Shown in pieces: positions 53,769 through 61,332 of a DNA stretch of 64,000 nt. Every line of letters begins with the position of its first letter. Position 1 is the stretch's first letter. A program made the translations under genes and the position numbers. Source of the DNA: a virus; IMG/VR virus record IMGVR_UViG_3300044611_001070, positions 31,736 to 95,735 of that record, one strand, 5' to 3'. The notes beneath the pieces were generated by a model, which saw nothing but the letters and a program-made list of their open reading frames with translations, was not told where the DNA came from and made no database searches.

Positions 53769-53774
53769 GTTTAG

Positions 53775-54869
53775 TTAAATATAGTCTCCGAATATATCAT
53801 TTATATCTTTGGTAACTAAACCGTAATCTGGGTAATCAGGTATTCTAAAGTCTAACCAATCATATTCACCATCATCCATTAGTTGTTTCATCATAGTTGT
53901 ATAACTACCCTCGTAATCTAATTTATCTTCATTATATTCACTACCCACACGACTGGAAAGAAATTTTTCCACATTACCTTGTAAGTCACGTATTTTAACA
54001 TATTGTACCCATTTAGTTGTTTCACCTATTTTGGTTTGTTCGTCAATTACTCTACCAACAAAGTGTATATCCAACTCTGACCAAATTAAACCATATATTT
54101 CACTTTGGTATGCCCCATTATATGCATTATTATGAATATTACTTAGTTCACTTTCTAATTCAGATAAATCATCATATAAAAGTTGTTTCATTGCTTCTTC
54201 ATTCTTAATCAATTCATCTAAATTTTCTTCTTTGATTATGAAATAACCTTCAGTTCCTTGTTCTTCAGATAAACCTTCAAAAAACTCTGAGTCATATTTT
54301 TCTAATGAAAACTCAACATTACCAATTTCTCTGAATATATAATTTCTTAATTTTATAACATTTTCAACATCTAATTCTTCAATTACATCTTCATAAACAT
54401 TATTGGTTGAATCATAAAAATCTTCATAGTAATCTTCACCTAATACGTGTTCTGCAACATCTTTTGCCGTAGTATCGCGACCACGATCATTAAATAGTTC
54501 GGCAAGTTCTTTAGAGTCTCTTAAGAATAGGTAATAACCATCTGATCTTCTTTCAACATCCCTTAGAATATTTTTAGTTAGCCATTCCAACCAAACTTCA
54601 GGATCCTGTTGTATTTTATGTAAAAGAAAATCATTCTCAAGAACTTCTGGTATAGATTTATATTCAAATTTATCTAAAATTTTTGTTTTAACTAAAAAAT
54701 CAAATGAGGGTACGTTATTATAAGGTATGTTGGATAAGTCTAACTCATCAATTAAACCTTTTCTAAGTATAAAACTTAAAAATACCTCAATCCTATTATT
54801 GAATATTTTGGATATACCATTCCAATTATTATTATTAAATTCTTCAATTAGTTCTTCAATATCATTCAT
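53775..54869 (-). CDS. Unknown acidic protein
   Basis: A 364-residue, strongly acidic protein (MNDIEELIEEFNNNNWNGIS ... ). It starts with an LIEE motif in a short helix and is helical in the middle (EEAMKQLLYDDLSELESELS). No family recognised. It has its own TATTTAT motif 5 nt before its ATG, so it is likely late and possibly leaderless. Confidence 0.55.
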   Translation of the reverse strand: MNDIEELIEEFNNNNWNGISKIFNNRIEVFLSFILRKGLIDELDLSNIPYNNVPSFDFLVKTKILDKFEYKSIPEVLENDFLLHKIQQDPEVWLEWLTKNILRDVERRSDGYYLFLRDSKELAELFNDRGRDTTAKDVAEHVLGEDYYEDFYDSTNNVYEDVIEELDVENVIKLRNYIFREIGNVEFSLEKYDSEFFEGLSEEQGTEGYFIIKEENLDELIKNEEAMKQLLYDDLSELESELSNIHNNAYNGAYQSEIYGLIWSELDIHFVGRVIDEQTKIGETTKWVQYVKIRDLQGNVEKFLSSRVGSEYNEDKLDYEGSYTTMMKQLMDDGEYDWLDFRIPDYPDYGLVTKDINDIFGDYI

Positions 54870-54874
54870 AACTT

Positions 54875-54881
54875 ATAAATA
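54875..54881 (-). promoter_or_regulatory. Late-promoter-like motif TATTTAT (minus), 5 nt from ATG
   Basis: The minus strand reads ATATTTATAAGTTATG, ending in the start codon at 54869. Confidence 0.55.
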
Positions 54882-54935
54882 TAAAAAAAGGTGGAAAATA
54901 CTTCCCACCTAAACTTTTTAACCAATAACCACCGA

Positions 54936-55076
54936 TTACTTTTTGTTGTAATACTTCTCAACAATTTTCTTTACCGACTCTTGAACCGTAGAATGATTCG
55001 TTGCTGGTTGTTTAGGAGCTTGTTGAGGTGCTTGTACATTTTGTTGATTCGCTTTATTTTTACATCCGCATCCCAT
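54936..55076 (-). CDS. Small Cys/Gln-rich protein, 46 residues
   Basis: Starts MGCGCKNKANQQNVQAPQQA, with CGC at the N-terminus, a Gln/Pro-rich middle and a basic C-terminal helix (SVKKIVEKYYNKK). The CGC start recalls small phage proteins that may bind metal. A minus-strand GATATTTATAATTAAAT motif is 29 nt upstream, and the reading frame is clean. Confidence 0.5.
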   Translation of the reverse strand: MGCGCKNKANQQNVQAPQQAPKQPATNHSTVQESVKKIVEKYYNKK

Positions 55077-55105
55077 AATATTTGTTTTAATAGGTTTATT
55101 TAATT

Positions 55106-55112
55106 ATAAATA
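55106..55112 (-). promoter_or_regulatory. Late-promoter-like motif TATTTAT (minus)
   Basis: GATATTTATAATTAAAT on the minus strand, 29 nt before the ATG at 55076 and divergent from the plus-strand copy at 55146. Confidence 0.45.
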
Positions 55113-55145
55113 TCAGAGAAGTATCATATTTTGTAAACCATTAAA

Positions 55146-55152
55146 TATTTAT
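55146..55152 (+). promoter_or_regulatory. Late-promoter-like motif TATTTAT, 6 nt from ATG
   Basis: AAATATTTATTGTAATATG ends in the start codon at 55159. Confidence 0.55.
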
Positions 55153-55158
55153 TGTAAT

Positions 55159-56694
55159 ATGAAAAAAGTTGTAAGGATTAACGAGAGTGATTTAATTGGA
55201 TTAATAAAGAATATTATTATTGAACAAGATGATAGTGTTGAGTATGAAGATTTTACACCCCAAGAATATATTGATTTACTAAAGTCTGTTAATTACAAAG
55301 CACAAGCGATTCCTAAGTTTCCTGATTTCAAGGGTAAAAAAATAAGAGTTAATGGTAGCTTATCTTTAATTGGTTTAAAACAAATAACTAATTTGGGTGA
55401 GTTAATTGTGACTGGTGATTTAAATGTTCGTTCCACAGGTATTGTAAGTCTTGAAGGTGTTACAGTTGGTGGTAGTTTAAGTTATTGGGACACACCATAT
55501 AGTAAAGAACTTGATAGAAGAAAAGAAATGGCTTTAAGGGCTGAAGCAAGACAAAGAAGAGAAGATGGTGAATGGGATCTAAATAATTCTAATATTGATA
55601 AAGAAGGTTTAATGGCAAACGCAGTTTTTGACTATATGGTTCAAGAAGGTGATATTGGATATTTAGATGGACCAGAACGTGAAGAATTAGAAGATTTAGA
55701 AAAAAGAATGGAAGAACTTGAGGAAAGAATAGATAACGAGGAAGATTCTGAAATTGTTGATGAATTGGAGATTGAACAAAATGATTTGCAATCCGAGATT
55801 GATGAACTTAAGGACAAAGATAATGATGTGTATGATTTAATACCTGAAAGTTCCCATTATGACTTACATACATTTAGGTCAATACATAATGATGCTAGTG
55901 GTTATGTTTATGCGGTTGGAACTGAAAATGAAGCGGATAGTTCTCTTAAAGAGTATTATGATGAATTGTTAAATGATTTAAGTAATTTTGATAAAAATAC
56001 TTTATCTTACCATATTGATGGTGACGAAGTTGCAGAATATTATGAAGACGCGGTTCGTGAATGGGTTATGGACGATCCTGAAAATTATGATGTTAGTAGG
56101 GAAACTAGTGTTAAACAAGATAAAGAAATTGAAAAATTACAAAACCAAAAAAGGTCACTTCAAACCGAAAAATATTTAATTTCAAGTGGAGCTAGATCTC
56201 CTCTTATAGAGGAAGATATTGAAGATTTAAAATACTTCAAATTTAATGATTATATGGATAATATTTTAATTGTTGAATGGTCTGAAAATAAATGGCAAAT
56301 TTACCAAAACGGTAAAAAAGTTGAGTCAGTAACTTATGAAGATGAAGATGAGGATGGTGAACATGAGTCGGATAATGAATCAAGGGTTGAAGAAATTGAA
56401 AGTGAAATAGAAGACATTGATGTTGAAATACAAGATATAAGAGACGACCCAGATGGTGATTTAAATGACGATGAGGTTGAAGAAGCCGTTGAGGATAGGT
56501 TAGGAGAAATTAGAGATGACCCAATGCGTTGGTTAGATCAAATGGGTGATGACTATAATAATTTTATAGATAGACAAAGTTTAATAAATGATTTAATAGA
56601 TGAGAATGATTATAGTGTAATAAGTAGTTACAACAATGAATATGATACCGTTTCAGTTAATGATTCAACTTTTGTTGTAATGAGAACTGACTAA
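55159..56694 (+). CDS. Large acidic coiled-coil protein with CTS-like N-terminus
   Basis: A 511-residue protein. The N-terminus MKKVVRINESDLIGLIKNII ends in IIEQ and is the R(L/I)-x-ESDL-x-x-(L/I)-(I/V)-K-x-(I/V)-I-x-E type I recall from many marine T4-like phage proteins. An apparent beta-helix-like segment follows (about 58-115, IRVNGSLSLIGLKQITNLGE ... GDLNVRSTGIVSLEGV), then long acidic coiled coils (about 170-230 and 400-445). Function unknown. Packaged structural protein is the hypothesis. Confidence 0.58.
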   Translation: MKKVVRINESDLIGLIKNIIIEQDDSVEYEDFTPQEYIDLLKSVNYKAQAIPKFPDFKGKKIRVNGSLSLIGLKQITNLGELIVTGDLNVRSTGIVSLEGVTVGGSLSYWDTPYSKELDRRKEMALRAEARQRREDGEWDLNNSNIDKEGLMANAVFDYMVQEGDIGYLDGPEREELEDLEKRMEELEERIDNEEDSEIVDELEIEQNDLQSEIDELKDKDNDVYDLIPESSHYDLHTFRSIHNDASGYVYAVGTENEADSSLKEYYDELLNDLSNFDKNTLSYHIDGDEVAEYYEDAVREWVMDDPENYDVSRETSVKQDKEIEKLQNQKRSLQTEKYLISSGARSPLIEEDIEDLKYFKFNDYMDNILIVEWSENKWQIYQNGKKVESVTYEDEDEDGEHESDNESRVEEIESEIEDIDVEIQDIRDDPDGDLNDDEVEEAVEDRLGEIRDDPMRWLDQMGDDYNNFIDRQSLINDLIDENDYSVISSYNNEYDTVSVNDSTFVVMRTD

Positions 56695-56735
56695 TACCTT
56701 TACAGAATACAATTATATTATTATGTTTATGGGTA

Positions 56736-57524
56736 ATGGCAAGAAATAAAAAAATAGAATTTGTAATGAACACCGATTGGATGTTTGAAAAGCCAATTGA
56801 TAGTGAACATAAGGAATATAAATTACTATCATATTTCCAACGTATGGGTGAAAAGTTAGATAACATGGAACTTTACCCTGGATTTATAGAATTATCATTA
56901 CATTTAGCAAACATACAAACACTTATCAGGGATAAGAAAATCATATATACAAACAAAAAATTTAATTCAGTTGATGACGAACTTTTAGTGAAAGATCTTA
57001 AAATTAAAAGTGTTCCTGAAATGTCAACTGATGAATATGAAGAATTCACAAAAATTTTACAATACACTGCACCAAGGATGACGGAATATTTCAATATTGC
57101 AAAATCTGTGTGGACATTAGTTTATGATAGTATTGAGGCAAAATACAGGAAGAATAAAAAAGAAATTTTATCTAACAAAGGTTTCTTCTTCCATTTGGAT
57201 AAGAGAGACAACAAGTATTATGTTTGGGAGTATGAAGTATCTCCGGCAGCAAAAAAATCACCAGAAAATAAGACAAATGTTAAATTAATTTATTGTGATG
57301 ATAAAAACAAATTGACAATACCAAAGATAATAACTACATTTTCTGAGACCGAAAACAAAACAAAGTTACCGGTGTTAGAAATGATTAGTAAAGGTGATTT
57401 CCCAATTGAAGAAACATTATTACCATTATTTAAAAGAAAAACAATAATGTTAATTAATCAAACGAGAAATTACAATATTGAACAAGAGGACAAGAAAAAA
57501 GAAAAAGAATTTTTAGAAGATTAA
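56736..57524 (+). CDS. Unknown protein, common in T4-like position
   Basis: A 262-residue protein (MARNKKIEFVMNTDWMFEKP ...), charged and helical with an alpha/beta middle (GFFFHLDKRDNKYYVWEYEV). No motif recognised. It is followed after 2 nt by a small gene and then glutamine synthetase. A replication or morphogenesis role cannot be told. Confidence 0.5.
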   Translation: MARNKKIEFVMNTDWMFEKPIDSEHKEYKLLSYFQRMGEKLDNMELYPGFIELSLHLANIQTLIRDKKIIYTNKKFNSVDDELLVKDLKIKSVPEMSTDEYEEFTKILQYTAPRMTEYFNIAKSVWTLVYDSIEAKYRKNKKEILSNKGFFFHLDKRDNKYYVWEYEVSPAAKKSPENKTNVKLIYCDDKNKLTIPKIITTFSETENKTKLPVLEMISKGDFPIEETLLPLFKRKTIMLINQTRNYNIEQEDKKKEKEFLED

Positions 57525-57526
57525 AA

Positions 57527-57709
57527 ATGGGTTTTAACAAAAGATTTTTAAAGAAAGAGAACATCCTTAACCACCTTACAGATATTATGAATTATTTAGA
57601 TGCCGACGCAGTATTGTGTACGGATGAATTTTCACGCAATGTCTACAGGATGTTTAATGAGGGAAAAAATGAGGAAGAAATAATAAAATACATAAATAAA
57701 AATAAATGA
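57527..57709 (+). CDS. Small unknown protein, 60 residues
   Basis: MGFNKRFLKKENILNHLTDI ... followed by an acidic helix (FNEGKNEEEIIKYINKNK). It ends in ATGA overlapping the glutamine synthetase start, so the two are translationally coupled. Unknown function. Confidence 0.5.
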   Translation: MGFNKRFLKKENILNHLTDIMNYLDADAVLCTDEFSRNVYRMFNEGKNEEEIIKYINKNK

Positions 57710-58824
57710 AAGTTAAGTTAGAATATGTGTGGATTGACGGATATATACCGGAGCCAAACCTTAGAAGTAAGATTAAAATTGTGGACTATGAGCAAATTAA
57801 AAATTGTTTAGTTCTAAATAATTTCCCTGAATGGAACTTTGATGGGTCATCAACATTACAAGCGGAAGGTAATAGTTCTGATTGTATTTTAATACCTGTT
57901 AGACATTATTTTTGTGATAATACAAACACAATTTACGTGTTATGTGAAGTAATGAACTCTGATGGTACACCACACGAAACTAATACAAGATCAAAACTAA
58001 TTGGAGATCAAGAAGATTTGTGGTTTGGGTTTGAACAAGAATATTTTATCTACGATAGAAATAACAAATGTATTTTAGGGCACAATGAAAACAACTTGGA
58101 ACCACAAGGTAAATATTATTGTGGTGTTGGTGAATATGTTGCAGGAAGAGATTTTGTTGAGGAACATATGGATATGTGTTTAAAATACGGAATTGATATT
58201 ACAGGGATCAACGCTGAGGTTGCATTAGGTCAATGGGAATACCAAGTATTTTCAAAAGGTAAATTAAAGGCGGGTGATGATTTGTGGATGACCAGGTACT
58301 TTTTATATAAAATCTCTGAAAAATATAATTATGGGGTTAATCTACATCCAAAACCAATTCAAAAAGGAGAATGGAACGGATCTGGACTTCATGCAAATTT
58401 CTCCACAGATAAAATGAGAAATGATGGTAACGAAAAATATTTTATGTCATTATTTAATGCGTTTGAAGTAAGACATGAGGCTCACATTAAAGCTTACGGG
58501 TCAGATAACAATCTTCGTTTAACTGGTAAATTTGAAACACAATCAATTGATAAATTTAGTTGGGGGGTTTCAGATCGTGGAGCATCAATTAGAATTCCAA
58601 GAGATACTGCAAAAAATTGGAAAGGTTATGTTGAGGATAGAAGACCTGGATCAAATGCTGACCCATACAAAATTATTAAAGAAATTGACATATCTTTAAA
58701 TACTACCGATCAAATCTACGATGTTAAAATAATGATGAGTAAGGATGTTGATATGGAAGGTCTTAATGAAAAATACGGAACAATTTCAAATGATGAATTA
58801 TTAAAAGAATATAGAGAAGAATAA
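57706..58824 (+). CDS. glnA: Glutamine synthetase, type II (eukaryote-like GSII)
   Basis: A 372-residue protein, the length of GSII (about 350-370) rather than GSI (about 470). Landmarks: LEYVWIDGY, WNFDGSST (43-50), FGFEQEYF (107-114, metal-binding Glu), INAEVALGQWEYQ (168-180), GEWNGSGLHANFST (221-234, ATP/ammonia site) and KFETQSIDKFSWGVSDRGAS, including the conserved Arg-rich end RIPR. It condenses glutamate and ammonia using ATP. Complete, with no lost catalytic motif visible. A phage-borne enzyme may sustain nucleotide synthesis under nitrogen limitation. It overlaps the gene upstream and shares a base with the next (TAATG). Confidence 0.88.
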   Translation: MKVKLEYVWIDGYIPEPNLRSKIKIVDYEQIKNCLVLNNFPEWNFDGSSTLQAEGNSSDCILIPVRHYFCDNTNTIYVLCEVMNSDGTPHETNTRSKLIGDQEDLWFGFEQEYFIYDRNNKCILGHNENNLEPQGKYYCGVGEYVAGRDFVEEHMDMCLKYGIDITGINAEVALGQWEYQVFSKGKLKAGDDLWMTRYFLYKISEKYNYGVNLHPKPIQKGEWNGSGLHANFSTDKMRNDGNEKYFMSLFNAFEVRHEAHIKAYGSDNNLRLTGKFETQSIDKFSWGVSDRGASIRIPRDTAKNWKGYVEDRRPGSNADPYKIIKEIDISLNTTDQIYDVKIMMSKDVDMEGLNEKYGTISNDELLKEYREE

Positions 58825-59090
58825 TGGAAAAAGAATGTGTATGTGGAGCTAACGTATTTTGTGAGTGTCCTCCACCAAAAGTAGAACAAGTTAATCATCC
58901 TAACCATTACGGAGGAGAGAATAATCTTTATGAGGCAATAAAAGTTATTGATGCTTGGGATTTAGGATTTAGTTTAGGAAATACGGTAAAGTATATTTCA
59001 AGAGCTGGAAAAAAAGATAAAGAGTTACAGGACCTTAAGAAAGCATTATGGTACTTGCAACATCATATAGAAACACTAGAGAAAAAATGA
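58824..59090 (+). CDS. DUF3310 family protein (phage nucleotide-kinase-like label)
   Basis: An 88-residue protein. NHPNHYGGENNLYEAIKVID ... GNTVKYISRAGKKDKELQDL ... ALWYLQHHIE is the DUF3310 signature, a small phage family of unknown activity. The N-terminus adds a Cys-rich segment (CVCGANVFCECPPPK). It starts by TAATG from glutamine synthetase and ends by ATGA into the dehydratase, so a three-gene coupled unit. Confidence 0.78.
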   Translation: MEKECVCGANVFCECPPPKVEQVNHPNHYGGENNLYEAIKVIDAWDLGFSLGNTVKYISRAGKKDKELQDLKKALWYLQHHIETLEKK

Positions 59091-60016
59091 AAATAGTAGT
59101 AACAGGAGGAGCGGGGTTTATAGGATCCGCATTTATAAATCACCTATTAGATAACTTTGAATGTGATGTTCTTTGTGTTGATAAACTAACATACGCTGGT
59201 CGTAGAATGAATATTAAACACAATGTTTCTTTTTTACAAAAAGACATTTGTGATGTAACGGCAGATGAACTTGGTGATTTTGATTACATGGTTCACTTTG
59301 CTGCTGAGTCTCACGTCGACAATTCAATTAAGAATGGGCTACCATTTGTTAGAACTAATGTTGAAGGAACATTTAATTTATTAGAGATATCAAGAAATAA
59401 TAAAAATATTAAAAAATTCATACACATTTCAACCGATGAGGTTTATGGGGATATGGATGAACATTTTTCAATTAATCATACGGCAACTGAAGATGATAGT
59501 TTAAAGTCTAGCTCATATTATTCCGCAACTAAAGCGGCATCTGATATGTTAGTTTTATCTGCTAATAGAACTTATGGTTTACCATATATCATCACAAGAA
59601 CTTGTAATAATTTTGGTGAACATCAGTTTGAGGAAAAATTCTTACCAACAATTGCAAGATCTATCGGTGAAGGTAAACCAATTCCAGTTTATGGTGACGG
59701 ATTACAAGTTAGAGAATGGATGTATGTTTATGATAATGTAAAAGTCATTTGTGATTTAATGTTTGACGATGAAATTGTAAACACCACTTATAATATTGGA
59801 ACAACTTTCAGAGTGACAAATTTGGACATTATTAAAAATATTTCTTATATTTTAAACAAAGAGGTTGATGTTAAATACGTTGAAGACAGATTAGGTCATG
59901 ATAGGAAATATGGTCTTAATTGTACAAAACTAAGAGAATATTATATAACTAAAAATGGTGAGATTCCTAAGTTTTTAAATTTATTTGATTACTTAGATAG
60001 ACAATATGGAAATTAA
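59087..60016 (+). CDS. dTDP-glucose 4,6-dehydratase-like (RmlB family, extended SDR)
   Basis: 309 residues from the ATG at 59087 (the frame runs to 59048 inside the previous gene). Rossmann TGGAGFIGSAF (6-16), the catalytic triad region FIHISTDEVYGD (T-D-E) and SSYYSATKAASDML (Y-x-x-x-K), and RTCNNFGEHQF are RmlB hallmarks. RmlB turns dTDP-glucose into the 4-keto-6-deoxy sugar. It is shorter than typical RmlB (about 340-360). No other sugar genes are nearby; it may feed the glycosyltransferase at 17877 or surface sugar modification. Confidence 0.75.
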   Translation: MKIVVTGGAGFIGSAFINHLLDNFECDVLCVDKLTYAGRRMNIKHNVSFLQKDICDVTADELGDFDYMVHFAAESHVDNSIKNGLPFVRTNVEGTFNLLEISRNNKNIKKFIHISTDEVYGDMDEHFSINHTATEDDSLKSSSYYSATKAASDMLVLSANRTYGLPYIITRTCNNFGEHQFEEKFLPTIARSIGEGKPIPVYGDGLQVREWMYVYDNVKVICDLMFDDEIVNTTYNIGTTFRVTNLDIIKNISYILNKEVDVKYVEDRLGHDRKYGLNCTKLREYYITKNGEIPKFLNLFDYLDRQYGN

Positions 60017-60326
60017 AAATAAAAAGGGACTTAATAAAGAGATTGGGATATTAGATGCGATCACAACTCCTGGTGAGTTAATCCGTGAAACACTTATTAA
60101 TTTTATGTGGGGATTTCTTGGAAATTCAATTGTGGTTTTTGTTACAAAAGAGTTGGACTTTTTGGTTTTAATCAACTACATTGCCTATTACATATTAATT
60201 TCTTATATTGTTAATAGGAAGAAATATGAAACTATGTTGGGTAAGTTTATTGTTTTACCGGGTTCGGCAGCAATAGGTGCCTTCACAGGATATAAACTAG
60301 CTCAAGCAATAACAAGTGTAATTTAA
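60006..60326 (+). CDS. Small membrane protein
   Basis: A 106-residue protein with three hydrophobic segments (about 34-56, FMWGFLGNSIVVFVTK; 50-68; 77-105, KFIVLPGSAAIGAFTGYKLA). It overlaps the RmlB-like gene by 11 nt. Function unknown; inner-membrane location. Confidence 0.5.
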   Translation: MEIKNKKGLNKEIGILDAITTPGELIRETLINFMWGFLGNSIVVFVTKELDFLVLINYIAYYILISYIVNRKKYETMLGKFIVLPGSAAIGAFTGYKLAQAITSVI

Positions 60327-60342
60327 ATAAATAAATAAAATA

Positions 60343-61194
60343 ATGATAGAAACAGGAAAAATTATAAGTGGGGATTGTATTGAAGTAATGAAAACATTAC
60401 CTGAAGGATCCGTTGATTTAATTTGTACATCGCCTCCATATGGAGTCGGTATTGATTATGATGTACACGACGACGATGTTGAATTTGATGAGTATTTAGT
60501 ATTTGCTAAGAACTGGTTAACTGAAGCGTATAACGTATTAAAAGATGATGGTCGTATTGCACTTAACATTCCTTATGAGATTAACAGACAAAAGAAAGGT
60601 GGGAGAATTTTCTTTGTTTCTGAGATGTATCAGTTAATGAAACAAATTGGATTTGGGTTCTTTGGTATCGTTGATCTTGAAGAAGAATCGCCACATAGAT
60701 CTAAGACAACGGCATGGGGTTCTTGGATGAGTCCATCAAGTCCGTATATTTATAATCCAAAGGAGTGTGTGATATTAGCATACAAAAAACACCACATTAA
60801 AAAGGTTAAAGGAGAACCTCAGTGGAAAGGAACACCTACTGAAATTGAACAGGAAGACGGGACATTAAAGAAAAAAATTGTATATGAAGAAAAAGATAAG
60901 AAAGAGTTTATGGAACTTGTATTTGGTCAGTGGAATTACTTTGCAGATACTAAATCACTCACCAAGGCAACTTTCTCAATGGACATACCGACCAAGGCTA
61001 TTAAGATACTATCCTACAAGAACGATGTAATATTAGATCCATTTGCTGGTTCAGGTACAACATTAGTGGCGGCTCAGATATTAGAACGTAGATGGTTAGG
61101 TATTGAGTTAAGTGAAAATTACAAACAAATTGCCGAAACAAGAATTAATTATTTCAAAGCTTTAGAACAAATAAAAGAACTCCCATTTAATTAA
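60343..61194 (+). CDS. DNA methyltransferase, SPPY type
   Basis: A 283-residue protein. TSPPYGVGIDYD (motif IV at 29-40) followed by a C-terminal DPFAGSGTTLVAAQILERRW (motif I), the beta-class order. SPPY is used in N4-cytosine and some N6-adenine methylases. It resembles MTases of type II restriction-modification systems, but no endonuclease is adjacent. Its stop codon is inside a perfect palindromic terminator (61181-61200). Confidence 0.78.
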   Translation: MIETGKIISGDCIEVMKTLPEGSVDLICTSPPYGVGIDYDVHDDDVEFDEYLVFAKNWLTEAYNVLKDDGRIALNIPYEINRQKKGGRIFFVSEMYQLMKQIGFGFFGIVDLEEESPHRSKTTAWGSWMSPSSPYIYNPKECVILAYKKHHIKKVKGEPQWKGTPTEIEQEDGTLKKKIVYEEKDKKEFMELVFGQWNYFADTKSLTKATFSMDIPTKAIKILSYKNDVILDPFAGSGTTLVAAQILERRWLGIELSENYKQIAETRINYFKALEQIKELPFN

Positions 61195-61207
61195 ATGGGA
61201 TTTTTTA
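61181..61207 (+). terminator. Terminator including the methyltransferase stop codon
   Basis: A 20-nt perfect palindrome, TCCCATTTAA / TTAAATGGGA, then TTTTTTA. The TAA at 61192-61194 lies inside it. Confidence 0.82.
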
Positions 61208-61218
61208 TTTTTACGTAG

Positions 61219-61239
61219 TATTTATAACAAATTATTTAT
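61219..61239 (+). promoter_or_regulatory. Two tandem late-promoter-like motifs
   Basis: TATTTAT at 61219-61225 and again at 61233-61239, the second one nucleotide from an ATG at 61241 that opens a 15-codon frame. Confidence 0.4.
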
Positions 61240-61240
61240 T

Positions 61241-61288
61241 ATGGAAGATGATTATGAATGGGGAGATCACACCATTTCTGAGTTTTAA
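61241..61288 (+). CDS. Tiny ORF, 15 residues
   Basis: MEDDYEWGDHTISEF, directly after the TATTTAT motif. Too short to judge; kept because of the promoter context. Confidence 0.2.
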   Translation: MEDDYEWGDHTISEF

Positions 61289-61321
61289 TTTATTATCTGC
61301 AAACTTTTTTTTGTTGAAAAC

Positions 61322-61328
61322 TATTTAT
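61322..61328 (+). promoter_or_regulatory. Late-promoter-like motif TATTTAT, 4 nt from ATG
   Basis: ACTATTTATAACTATG ends in the start codon at 61333. Confidence 0.58.
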
Positions 61329-61332
61329 AACT

